From: Actinomycetota bacterium
Lineage (GTDB): Bacteria; Actinomycetota; Acidimicrobiia; Acidimicrobiales; Ilumatobacteraceae
NCBI GenBank assembly: GCA_963169665.1
Contig: CAUJET010000062.1
Coordinates: 1 to 64,000, forward strand
Direction: 5' to 3'
DNA length: 64,000 bases
The translations under genes and the position numbers were made by a program. Shown here one piece after another: positions 16,971-25,745 of the stretch (position 1 is its first letter; every line of letters begins with the position of its first letter). Under the pieces are notes generated by a model. The model was not told the DNA's origin, searched no databases, and worked only from the letters and a program-made list of their open reading frames with translations.

Positions 16971-17369
16971 ATGAACATCACCAAGCGCAACAAGATCATC
17001 ATCGGCGCCGTCGCCCTTGCCGGCGCGGCCGCCGTGACAGGGAGCGCGTTCACCGCGACCGGCTTGTCCGACAACTCCGGCGACGACTTCATCGGTGGCA
17101 CCATCACGATCGCCGTCGACGGTGCGGTGCTCGAAGACGTCGACTACAACATCGGCACGAACAACGAGATCGACAACGTCGACGTGACGTTGTCCGGCAA
17201 TGTCGAGAATCGCGTGCTCGAGATCCAGTTCCGAGACGGCTCCGGCCCGATCGGGGTGGCGTACAGCTGCACCGTGATCAACTCGTCGCTGTTCTCCACG
17301 TGCACACCCACCGGCGCGAAGACCCTGTCGACGGCCGTGACAGCGGTGTTGTTCCGAGTCGACAACTGA
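16971..17369 (+). CDS. Small exported protein with SipW-type signal peptide
   Basis: A 132-residue protein starting NITKRNKIIIGAVALAGAAA, a basic and hydrophobic signal sequence, followed by TGSAFTATGLSDNSGDDF, which resembles the cleavage zone of SipW-processed proteins such as TasA and camelysin. The mature part (about 95 residues) is rich in beta-prone and acidic stretches and has two cysteines (YSCTV and FSTCTP) that could form a disulfide. AGGAG lies about 10 bases before ATG. The next gene, 11 bases downstream, encodes a SipW-type signal peptidase, so it is the probable substrate of that enzyme (inference). I do not recognise the mature domain. Confidence 0.7.
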   Translation: MNITKRNKIIIGAVALAGAAAVTGSAFTATGLSDNSGDDFIGGTITIAVDGAVLEDVDYNIGTNNEIDNVDVTLSGNVENRVLEIQFRDGSGPIGVAYSCTVINSSLFSTCTPTGAKTLSTAVTAVLFRVDN

Positions 17370-17380
17370 TCGGCGGATCG

Positions 17381-19357
17381 GTGAGCGTCGTCCGACGCTT
17401 CGTCGGTGCCGTGTTGCTCGGCGCGGTGGTGCTCGTCGCCGCCGGCTTCGCGACCGGCCGGATCGCCTCGGTGGTCACCAACGGCGTCAGCATGCTGCCG
17501 GCATACGAGGCAGGCGACCTGGTCGTCGTCGCCCGTGCCGACCGCTATGCCATCGGCGAGGTGGTGGCCTATCGCGAGCCGCAGAGCGGTGAGATCGTGC
17601 TGCACCGCATCGTCGGCGGGAATGCCGATGGGTTCGACGTGCAGGGCGACCACAACGAGTCGCTCGACACGACCACCCCCGCCGCCCGCGATCTGATCGG
17701 CCGGCAGGTGCTGCACGTGCCGGCGGTGGGTCGGTGGATCGGATCGCCGTTGACGATGGCCTGCCTGGCGGGACTCCTGCTCGGTCTGTCCTCGTTGCTC
17801 ACGCTCGGCGGCGGGCGGCGCCGGCGCGGGGACACCGCCACCTCCTCGATGATCGTCGAGGGCACACCGCTCGATCCGATCCTGCCCGATCCGATCGCAG
17901 CCACGGCCGGGCGGTCCCACGCGCGATCGCGGTGGCGGTGGTGGCACGGCGCGCTGTTCGCGGCCGACCTCGCCGTCGTCGCGGGTCTGGTCACGGCGTT
18001 CGTGGTGCCGCCGACCGTGGTGCCCCCGCCGCCGACCCCGATGCACCTCGGGTCGTTGTCGTACTCGGCCGAGGTCGCTGCCGACGACACCTATCCCGAC
18101 GGTCGGATCGACACCGGCGACACCGTGTTCCTCCGCCTGGTCGATCGCGTCGACGTCTCGTTCACCTATGAGGGCGATCCTGCGTTCGCCGCGAACGCTC
18201 GGCTCCGGGCCCGCCTGACCTCGACGCAGGGGTGGAGCACGAGCGTGACCCTTGCGCCGCTGACGCCCGTGGTCGCCGGTGGTGCAGAACTCCACGGGGT
18301 GCTCGACCTCGCCGAACTGCGCGCCATGCTCGACCGGGTGACGGCGGCGACGGCGATTCCCCTCACCACGGTCGAGGTGCGCGTCGAGGCGATCGTCGAC
18401 CCCGAGTCGGATGATCCCGAGGTGACCACCTCCATCACCGAGCTGGTGTTCCGCTTCGACGACATCGTCCTCGATCTCGCCGACGCAGCCGTGCTCACCG
18501 AGACCGCGATCGGGCCGGCCGTGGTGTCCAGCGCCCCGGTGCACGAGGTGACGCCGTCACCGACAGAGGTGGGCGGCGTGCCCCGCTCGGCGCGCCGCTG
18601 GCTGATCGTCGCGCTGCTCGTGCTCGTCGCGGCGACGGCGACCGCGTGGCCGACGGTGGACCGCCGTGGGGCGCCCACGTCGATCGCCACCGGCGACCCG
18701 GTGCCTGCCACCGTCGTGAGCGACGTGCAGCTGCCGACCGATCGTCCCCTCGTGCGGCTCGCCGCTCGCGTCGACCTCGAGCAGTTGGCTCGCTCGACAG
18801 GAGCCTCGATGTTGCTGCGCGACGACGGCTGGTGCGCCGTCGTCGCAGAACGGGCCGTGCACTGGTGGGCGCCGGCGGACATGCCCGTCGCGCCGCTCGC
18901 CGCTGCGGGCGCACCGACCGAAGCCGCGGCACCGGCGTCACCGGCGGCATCGGTGGCGCCGGTCGCTGTCCCGGCGGCGTCGACGCTCGACGATCTGTGG
19001 GCGATCGGCGAGCCCCGGTTCGCGGACGAGCCGCTCGCACCGGCAGCCCAGAACCTCCTGGCCGCGGCACATGAACTGCCGACGGCGGAGATACAGCTCG
19101 ACGCGGTGGAGCAGTTGCGCGACGAGACCTTCGCCCCGCGCCGACCGTTGTTCGAGCGTCGCCGACCGCACGGGCCGGGAACGCTGCCCCCGCCGCAGGT
19201 CGGTGGGGGAGCCGTCCCGCCGCCCCCGCCGCCCGCGCCACACGATCCGCTTCGCACCACGATCGACGAGATCGTGAAGTACCTGAGCGAGGTGGCGCCG
19301 TCGCCGTCGGACGGGACCGTTCGACCCCGGGGAGGCGGGCGCGACCTGGCATCGTGA
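17381..19357 (+). CDS. SipW-type signal peptidase I with long C-terminal extension
   Basis: About 658 residues. The N-terminal part (1-145) is a signal peptidase of the ER/SipW type: membrane anchor at 8-28, catalytic Ser at about 37 in GVSMLPAYEAGD, the His that replaces the usual Lys at about 75 in IVLHRIVGG, then QGDHNES, and a second membrane segment at 123-145. A third membrane segment (190-210) leads to an outside domain (about 220-375) with SYSAEVAADDTYPDGR and DTVFLRLVDRVDVSFTYE, which resembles DUF5305. A last membrane segment (405-424) precedes an Ala/Pro-rich tail. The usual SipW is under 200 residues, so the fusion is notable. GTG start is set by the gap after the small exported protein. 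Confidence 0.82.
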   Translation: MSVVRRFVGAVLLGAVVLVAAGFATGRIASVVTNGVSMLPAYEAGDLVVVARADRYAIGEVVAYREPQSGEIVLHRIVGGNADGFDVQGDHNESLDTTTPAARDLIGRQVLHVPAVGRWIGSPLTMACLAGLLLGLSSLLTLGGGRRRRGDTATSSMIVEGTPLDPILPDPIAATAGRSHARSRWRWWHGALFAADLAVVAGLVTAFVVPPTVVPPPPTPMHLGSLSYSAEVAADDTYPDGRIDTGDTVFLRLVDRVDVSFTYEGDPAFAANARLRARLTSTQGWSTSVTLAPLTPVVAGGAELHGVLDLAELRAMLDRVTAATAIPLTTVEVRVEAIVDPESDDPEVTTSITELVFRFDDIVLDLADAAVLTETAIGPAVVSSAPVHEVTPSPTEVGGVPRSARRWLIVALLVLVAATATAWPTVDRRGAPTSIATGDPVPATVVSDVQLPTDRPLVRLAARVDLEQLARSTGASMLLRDDGWCAVVAERAVHWWAPADMPVAPLAAAGAPTEAAAPASPAASVAPVAVPAASTLDDLWAIGEPRFADEPLAPAAQNLLAAAHELPTAEIQLDAVEQLRDETFAPRRPLFERRRPHGPGTLPPPQVGGGAVPPPPPPAPHDPLRTTIDEIVKYLSEVAPSPSDGTVRPRGGGRDLAS

Positions 19358-19361
19358 GCCC

Positions 19362-20243
19362 ATGCAGCTCACGGCCGTGTTCCCCACCACCGAGATCGGT
19401 CCCGACGTCGGGGCCGTGCGCGCCTGGGCGGAGGGTGTCGAGGCGCTCGGCTACACGCGGATCATGGCGTACGACCACGTGCTCGGCGCCGTGCACGAGG
19501 ACCGCGAGCCGGCCCTGTGGGGCCCGTACACCGAGCGCGACCCGTTCCACGAGCCGCTCGTCCTGTTCGGCTACCTCGCAGCCGTCACCCGGCACGTGGA
19601 GCTGATGACGGGCGTGCTCGTCCTGCCCCAACGGCAGGTGGCGCTGGTGGCCAAGCAGGCGATCGAGATCGACCTGCTGTCGAACGGACGGCTCGTGCTC
19701 GGCGTCGGGACCGGTTGGAACTACGTGGAGTACCAGGCGTTGGGCACCGACTACCGCTCCCGCGCCCGTCGGCTCGACGAGCAGGTCGAGGTGTTGCGTC
19801 GGCTCTGGGACGAGGCGATCGTCGACTTCGAGGGCAGGTGGCACCGCATCGATCGGGCCGGCCTGTCGCCACGGTCGGCTCGGCCGTTGCCGCTGTGGTT
19901 CGGTGGATCGGCCGAAGGTGCGCTCGCCCGGGCGGCCCGCTTCGGTCAGGGCTTCTCGTTCGGCACGGCCGGCCCGCGCATCGTGACCGCTCGTCGCCGG
20001 CTGGTCGAGCTCCTGGTCGAGGCAGGCCGCGATCCGGCGACGTTCCCCACCGAGGCGATCCTGCACGCCGGCAAGGGACCCGATGCTGTCGCTGCGGAGG
20101 CGGCCGGGTGGCGGGCCGAGGGCGGGACGCACCTGGCCGTGAGCACCATGACGACCACGATGCTCGGGTCGACGACCCGACCGTGCGCCGGCGTCGACGA
20201 CCATCTCGCGCTGCTCGCCGAGGTCCGCGACAGCATCGCCTGA
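19362..20243 (+). CDS. LLM class F420-dependent oxidoreductase
   Basis: A 293-residue luciferase-fold enzyme, second of its kind in the window. Features are EALGYTRIMAYDHVLGAV, HVELMTGVLVLPQRQVAL and LLSNGRLVLGVGTGWNYVEY, the last being the cofactor-proximal core typical of F420-dependent members. It lies 4 bases after the signal peptidase gene, but the functions look unrelated. Flavin versus F420 use and the substrate are unknown. Confidence 0.85.
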   Translation: MQLTAVFPTTEIGPDVGAVRAWAEGVEALGYTRIMAYDHVLGAVHEDREPALWGPYTERDPFHEPLVLFGYLAAVTRHVELMTGVLVLPQRQVALVAKQAIEIDLLSNGRLVLGVGTGWNYVEYQALGTDYRSRARRLDEQVEVLRRLWDEAIVDFEGRWHRIDRAGLSPRSARPLPLWFGGSAEGALARAARFGQGFSFGTAGPRIVTARRRLVELLVEAGRDPATFPTEAILHAGKGPDAVAAEAAGWRAEGGTHLAVSTMTTTMLGSTTRPCAGVDDHLALLAEVRDSIA

Positions 20244-20339
20244 CGGCGGCTCGGCCGGGTCGCTCCCGGTCACGGGCATGTGGCACGACGTGGCCGTTGA
20301 CGGACGGTCAGGGGTGGCAAGGAGAGCCGACCCTTCGAC

Positions 20340-23300
20340 ATGCACGTCATCCGCTCAGCGACTCGCGGCAGAGCCGCAACACCGGGCACGCCCACCTCGG
20401 GTGTGTTCGTGGCGCGCCCGGAGGCGATGCAGACGCTCGACGTCCTGCAGCGATCCACCCGCAGCACCGGCCTCGTGCACCTCGACCTCGACCGGTTCCA
20501 CCAGGTGAACACCCAGTGGGGCCACCATGTCGGCGACCGAGTGCTGGCGATGCTCGGACCGCGGCTGGCCGCCTGCCTCCCCGCGGGGTCCGTCGTCAGC
20601 TCGACCGATGGTGATGCATTCGTGGCGATCGTCCCCGACGCGGACTGGTGGCTCACCACGTCGATCGCCGAGCGCATGCTGCAGGCCGTCGCCGAACCGA
20701 TCGTGCTGGAGGGCGCCGAGCAGACGGTGCCCGTGACGGTCCGCGCCAGCGCCGGCATCGCATGGCGGGCCGAGCACGACGCGCCCATCGACCTGATGGA
20801 GCACGCCTACCTGGCCTGCCGGCGGGCGAAGGCCACCGCGCCCGGGACCGTGGTCGGCTACGAGTACTCGCTCGGTGAACAGGCTGTCCGCCGCCAACGG
20901 ATCGAGGACGGCCTCCGTCGGGCGATCGCCGAGGACGAGCTGCGCCTGTTCGTCCAACCCGAGATCGATCTCCGCGACGGACGGGTGATCGGCGTGGAGG
21001 CGTTGGTGCGCTGGCAGCACCCGACCGACGGTCTGCTCGCGCCCGCTGTCTTCCTCCCCGACGCCGAGGCGGCGGGACTGATGACCGCGCTCGGCGACTG
21101 GGTGCTCGACGCGGCGATCGACCTGGCCGAGCAGTGGCGGGAGCTCCGCGACGGCGCGCCCATGCGGGTGTGGGTCAACCTGGCCGCACAGCAACTCGCC
21201 GACGGTGAACATCTCCGCGAGCGGATGCACACGGCCCTCGGTGACGGGCGGATCACGCCGCGCTGCATCGGGTTCGAGGTGACCGAGTCGAGCCTGCTCG
21301 AGGACCTCCCCGCGGCCACCGGCGCGCTGATGTCGCTTCGCCAGCTCGGGTTCGAGATCGCGCTCGACGACTTCGGTACCGGGTACTCGTCGCTGTCGTA
21401 TCTGCGGCGACTGCCGGTCACGGCGGTGAAGATCGATCGGTCGTTCGTGGCCGGCATCGGCGACTCGCTGACCGACGAGGCGATCGTCGAAGCGGTGATC
21501 GACCTGTCGCACGCGCTCGGTCTCCGGGTGGTGGCCGAGGGGATCGAGGACGTGCACCAGGCGGCGGCGCTCGTTCGCATGGGTGCCGACCACGCGCAGG
21601 GCTACCACTTCGGCCGACCGGTGCCCCCGGCCGAGCTCCAGGAGCGTCTGGGCCTGCCGTGGTGCGGGGCCACGCCGCCGTCCACCGAACCCGACCCGCT
21701 GGTGCATCTCGCCGACGAGCTCCCCGGATTCGGGTCGCCGCGGGCGCGCCTGTTGATGGCCGCGCTCGACACGGCGCACGACGCCGTCCTCGTCACGGCC
21801 GCCGTCGGTGGTGACGAGGTGAGCCCACCGATCGTGTACGTCAATGCGGCGTTCGAGGCCGAGACAGGGCTGCGATCGCGCGACATCCTGGGCACCACGG
21901 TGGCGTCGCTGTTGCCCGACGACGTCGCCGACGAGGTGCTGGAGTGGTTCGCCGAGGTCCTCCGATCCGGGAAGGCCGCGACGAGCGAGATCCCCAGCCG
22001 GCGGTCCGACGGGTCCACCTTCTTGTGTGAGGTGACGGTCAGCCCCATCGTGGACGAACGCGGTGTGCACACGCACTGGCTGCACGTGCGCCGCGACCTC
22101 ACCCAACGGCGCGAGGCGGAGAACGATCGCCGCCGGTTCCAGGGACTGATCGAGCAGACGACGTCGCTCGTGTTCATCGCCGAGCGCGGCGGCAAGCTCG
22201 TCTACGCCAACGCGGCACAGCGTCGTGCCCTCGGGCTCGGCCTCGACGACCCGCTCGACGGCATCACCACGGCGACGGCGTTCACCGAGATGCAGCAGGC
22301 GCAGATCGAGGACGTCGTGCTGCCGGCGCTGCGCGAGGAGCGCGCGTGGCAGGGCGAGAGCGTGTTCGTCGATCGCAACACCGGTGCTCGTACCGAGGTA
22401 CTCGCCGACGTGCAGTACGTGGACGATCCGCTGCGGCCGGGAGTGCGGTTCTTCGCCTGTGTGTCGCGCGACATCACCGAGGAGAACCGGGTTGCCGAAG
22501 CCGCCCGCCGACGTCGCGAGCTGGACGACTTCGCGGCGCGTGTCGCACAGGCGGCACTCGACAGCGACCGTGGGGAGTTCTTCGCGAACATCCAGGTCCT
22601 GATGCGCGAACTCGGGACGACGCTGCGTGCCGACGTGGCCTTCGTCGACTCGATCGACCTCGAGCGTCAGCTGCTGCGTCCGTCGGGTGGCTGGAGCAGC
22701 GACCGCTACTGCGGTCTCGGCGACGTGCCAGCCGAGGTGTCCCTCGACCGACTCGCCAACTGGGTCGCCCTGCTGCAGCGGTCCGGTGGCGTGATGCACT
22801 ACGTGCGCACCAGCGACACCCCGTGGGGTCGCGAGCTGCGCGAGTCCTTCCCCGGCGATCACATCGGGCCGGGGATGGTGGCGCCCCTCCGAGTGGGCGG
22901 TGTGCTCATCGGCGTGGTCGGTCTCGCCAACTGCGATCCCGAGCACACGTGGTCCGACAACGAGATCGACACCCTCCAGCAGGTCGCCGACACACTCGCC
23001 AACCTGCTCGCGCGCCAGCGCGACGCGGAGGCGTTGCGGGCCAGCGAGACCAGGCTCGGAGCGATGCTCGCCAGCGTCAACGACCTGCTGCTGGTGATCG
23101 ATCGCGACGGGTGGATCCGGTACGCGAACAGGAGCGTCGAGACGGTGCTCGGGTACCCACCCGAGACGATGATCGACCAGCACTTCCTCGGTCTCGTGCA
23201 CGTCGACGACCGCGAGCTCGCGATCACCGCCTTCGCCGCACAGGTGTCGGGCGTGAACCCGCCGCCGGTCGAGCTCCGCGTGCTGCGCGTCGACGGTGTC

Positions 23301-25709
23301 CCGGTGTGGTTCGACGTCGACAGCTCCGACATCGAGGACCCCGTCGTCGGTGGCTACATGATCTCGCTGCGCGACGTGAGCGCACGCCACGAGGTGGAGG
23401 AGGTCGCGTCGCGGCGGATCGAGTTCGAACGGGTGGTGCTGGAACTCTCCCAGTGGGCGCTCGAGGTGCGGCCCGACGACGTGTTCGACGGTCTCAACGG
23501 CCACCTCGAGCTGCTCGGACGCACCCTCGGTACCGACGCGGCCTTCGCCGCGTTGCTCGACGGCGAATACATCCGCAACATCGCCGGCTGGTCGGTGGTC
23601 GACTCGGAGTCGGGCTACCAGCTCCCGGAGCACGACCAGCGGATCCCCGCGTTGGTCGCGAGGTACCAGACGCTCGAGCCGCTGGTGGTCGACGACATCG
23701 ACGACCACGAGGGCGACTGGGTCGACGAGTGGCGTTCGTTCCCGGTGCCGGACCAGGCCGGGCTGAACGTGCCGCTGGTGTCGGGCGGTCGGTGCCTCGG
23801 CAACCTCGGCGTGTCGATGGCGACCACGCCTCGCGAGTGGCGTGCCGACGAGGTGGCGCTCGTGAAGCGCATCGCGGAGACCGTGTCCGCACTCATCGCC
23901 CGCGAGCAGGTGGAGGCGTCGCTGCGCAAGAGCGAGGCGCGCCTCGCGGCGTTGCTGGACGGGTCGCACGACGTCGTGGTGGTCGTCGACGACCACGGCA
24001 GCCTCTGGTATGCGAACGGGTCGGTACGACGGGCACTCGGCTACGAGCCCGACGAGATGGTGGGCCGCAACGTCGCCGACTTCGTCCACCCCGAGGATCT
24101 CGCGATGGCGGCCGATCGGCTGACCGCGTTGCACGACGGCGCGCCCACACCGATCACGGTGCTGCGGCTGCAGGCGAAGGACGGCTCGTACCGGTGGTGG
24201 GAGATCACCAGCGGGGACATGCGCGATCCGATCGCGGGCGGGCGGGTGCTCACATGTCGCGACGTCACCGCACGAGTCGACGGCGATCTGGCGGCAGGCC
24301 GTTGGGTCGGACTGCTCCGCTACGCCTTCGACGTCGCCCAACACGCGCTCGACGTCGACGCGACCGAGTTCATCGGCCACCTGCCCGAGGTGTGCGGCCG
24401 GGTCGCTGCGCTGCTCGGCGTGGACCTCGTGTACGTCGACCAGCTCGACGAGTCGCGAGGCGTGCTGCTCAACCTCGGTGGTTGGGTGCGCGACGAGGGA
24501 ATGCGGAGCACGCACAGCGGGATCACGGTGCCGTTCTCGAGCCTGCCTGCGTGGCTCGAACGCCTGCGGATCAACGAGCCGGTCGTGATGGAGAACGCTC
24601 GATCGAGCGACGAGGCGTGGGCGGTCCAGAAGCGCGACGTGATGGGCTCCGAGGCAGGTGTCCTCGCGATCCCGATGACCGCCGCTGGTGAGCTGATGGG
24701 CGTGCTCGGGGTGTCGATGGCCACCACCCCTCGCATCTGGTCCGAGGACGAGGTGACGTTCCTGCGCATCGTCACCGAGACCATCGCCCACGTCCTCGAA
24801 CGATGCCGCCTCGACGAAGCACTGCGGACCAGCGAGGCGCGCTTCCGGCTCCTGTCGGAGACCGCCGCGGACCTCGTCATCCTCGTCGGCCTCGACGGAC
24901 TGTTCCGCTACGTCTCGCCGTCGTCGGTCACGCTCGTGGGCTTCTCCCCGAACGACCTGGTGGGGACGCCGGCCGTCGACATGATCCACCCCGACGACCG
25001 GTCGCTGGCGCGGGCGAACGTGCCGCGGATCCTCGAGCACGGTTGGGTGATGACGGAGATGCGCATCCGCCGCTACGACGGCACGTGGATGTGGGTCGCC
25101 AACTCCACGTCGGCCGTGCGCGATCCCGAGACCGGCGAGACGGTGGAGTTCCGGGCCAGTCTGCGCGACATCACCGATCGCAAGCGGCTGGAGGCCGAGT
25201 TGCAGCACCAGGCGTTGCACGATCCGCTGACCGGCCTCGGCAACCGGATCCTCCTGCAGCGCAAGCTCGAGGCCGCCGTCGCCCACGACGACCGCTTCGG
25301 TCACGTGTCGGTGATGCTGCTCGACCTCGACGGCTTCAAGCAGGTGAACGACACACACGGCCATGCGACGGGCGACGAGGTGTTGCGAGTGGTCGCTGCC
25401 CGTCTGCGGCGGCTCACCCGGCCGACCGACACGATCGCCCGGACCGGGGGCGACGAGTTCGTGCTGCTGTGCCCCGGCACCGACGAGGGCTCAGCAGTGC
25501 GGATCGCCCAGCGCATCGTCGACGCGATCCGCTCCCCGTTGTCGGTGGGCGAGGTGACCGTACAGCTCGGCGTCAGCGTTGGCGTCGCCCACCAGGATGG
25601 CGACCTCGCCGACGCCGATGCGCTGCTGATCGAGGCGGACCGGGCGATGTACGTGGCCAAGCGCGCCGGCCGCAGCCGCGTGGGCCTCGCCGACCGAGTG
25701 GTCAGCTGA
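20340..25709 (+). CDS. Giant c-di-GMP multisensor protein (GGDEF-EAL-PAS/GAF-GGDEF)
   Basis: A 1789-residue soluble protein with rough order: degenerate GGDEF (30-180, STDGDAF at the active loop), EAL phosphodiesterase (200-440, EALVRW at about 219, DDFGTGYSS, KIDRSF, VAEGIE), PAS (471-590), PAS (601-715), GAF (723-897), PAS (906-1015), GAF (1020-1197), PAS (1202-1310), GAF (1320-1497), PAS (1502-1615) and an intact GGDEF (1620-1783, GGDEF at about 1703, GLGNRILLQRKLE). The EAL metal and catalytic residues look present, so it may both make and degrade c-di-GMP. The order is unusual, as EAL normally follows GGDEF at the C-terminus. No membrane segment is seen. AAGGAGAG lies 13 bases upstream of ATG. 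Confidence 0.92.
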   Translation: MHVIRSATRGRAATPGTPTSGVFVARPEAMQTLDVLQRSTRSTGLVHLDLDRFHQVNTQWGHHVGDRVLAMLGPRLAACLPAGSVVSSTDGDAFVAIVPDADWWLTTSIAERMLQAVAEPIVLEGAEQTVPVTVRASAGIAWRAEHDAPIDLMEHAYLACRRAKATAPGTVVGYEYSLGEQAVRRQRIEDGLRRAIAEDELRLFVQPEIDLRDGRVIGVEALVRWQHPTDGLLAPAVFLPDAEAAGLMTALGDWVLDAAIDLAEQWRELRDGAPMRVWVNLAAQQLADGEHLRERMHTALGDGRITPRCIGFEVTESSLLEDLPAATGALMSLRQLGFEIALDDFGTGYSSLSYLRRLPVTAVKIDRSFVAGIGDSLTDEAIVEAVIDLSHALGLRVVAEGIEDVHQAAALVRMGADHAQGYHFGRPVPPAELQERLGLPWCGATPPSTEPDPLVHLADELPGFGSPRARLLMAALDTAHDAVLVTAAVGGDEVSPPIVYVNAAFEAETGLRSRDILGTTVASLLPDDVADEVLEWFAEVLRSGKAATSEIPSRRSDGSTFLCEVTVSPIVDERGVHTHWLHVRRDLTQRREAENDRRRFQGLIEQTTSLVFIAERGGKLVYANAAQRRALGLGLDDPLDGITTATAFTEMQQAQIEDVVLPALREERAWQGESVFVDRNTGARTEVLADVQYVDDPLRPGVRFFACVSRDITEENRVAEAARRRRELDDFAARVAQAALDSDRGEFFANIQVLMRELGTTLRADVAFVDSIDLERQLLRPSGGWSSDRYCGLGDVPAEVSLDRLANWVALLQRSGGVMHYVRTSDTPWGRELRESFPGDHIGPGMVAPLRVGGVLIGVVGLANCDPEHTWSDNEIDTLQQVADTLANLLARQRDAEALRASETRLGAMLASVNDLLLVIDRDGWIRYANRSVETVLGYPPETMIDQHFLGLVHVDDRELAITAFAAQVSGVNPPPVELRVLRVDGVPVWFDVDSSDIEDPVVGGYMISLRDVSARHEVEEVASRRIEFERVVLELSQWALEVRPDDVFDGLNGHLELLGRTLGTDAAFAALLDGEYIRNIAGWSVVDSESGYQLPEHDQRIPALVARYQTLEPLVVDDIDDHEGDWVDEWRSFPVPDQAGLNVPLVSGGRCLGNLGVSMATTPREWRADEVALVKRIAETVSALIAREQVEASLRKSEARLAALLDGSHDVVVVVDDHGSLWYANGSVRRALGYEPDEMVGRNVADFVHPEDLAMAADRLTALHDGAPTPITVLRLQAKDGSYRWWEITSGDMRDPIAGGRVLTCRDVTARVDGDLAAGRWVGLLRYAFDVAQHALDVDATEFIGHLPEVCGRVAALLGVDLVYVDQLDESRGVLLNLGGWVRDEGMRSTHSGITVPFSSLPAWLERLRINEPVVMENARSSDEAWAVQKRDVMGSEAGVLAIPMTAAGELMGVLGVSMATTPRIWSEDEVTFLRIVTETIAHVLERCRLDEALRTSEARFRLLSETAADLVILVGLDGLFRYVSPSSVTLVGFSPNDLVGTPAVDMIHPDDRSLARANVPRILEHGWVMTEMRIRRYDGTWMWVANSTSAVRDPETGETVEFRASLRDITDRKRLEAELQHQALHDPLTGLGNRILLQRKLEAAVAHDDRFGHVSVMLLDLDGFKQVNDTHGHATGDEVLRVVAARLRRLTRPTDTIARTGGDEFVLLCPGTDEGSAVRIAQRIVDAIRSPLSVGEVTVQLGVSVGVAHQDGDLADADALLIEADRAMYVAKRAGRSRVGLADRVVS

Positions 25710-25745
25710 TCTCCGGGGGTCTCGGCCCTCGTCTCGGCCGGGGCG

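Noticed and set aside
20355..25364. A 1669-codon reverse-strand open frame under the c-di-GMP protein gene
   Set aside because: It is antisense to a protein with clear domains on the other strand; its sequence is His/Arg/Val-rich with no recognisable family, as expected from GC-rich codon bias.
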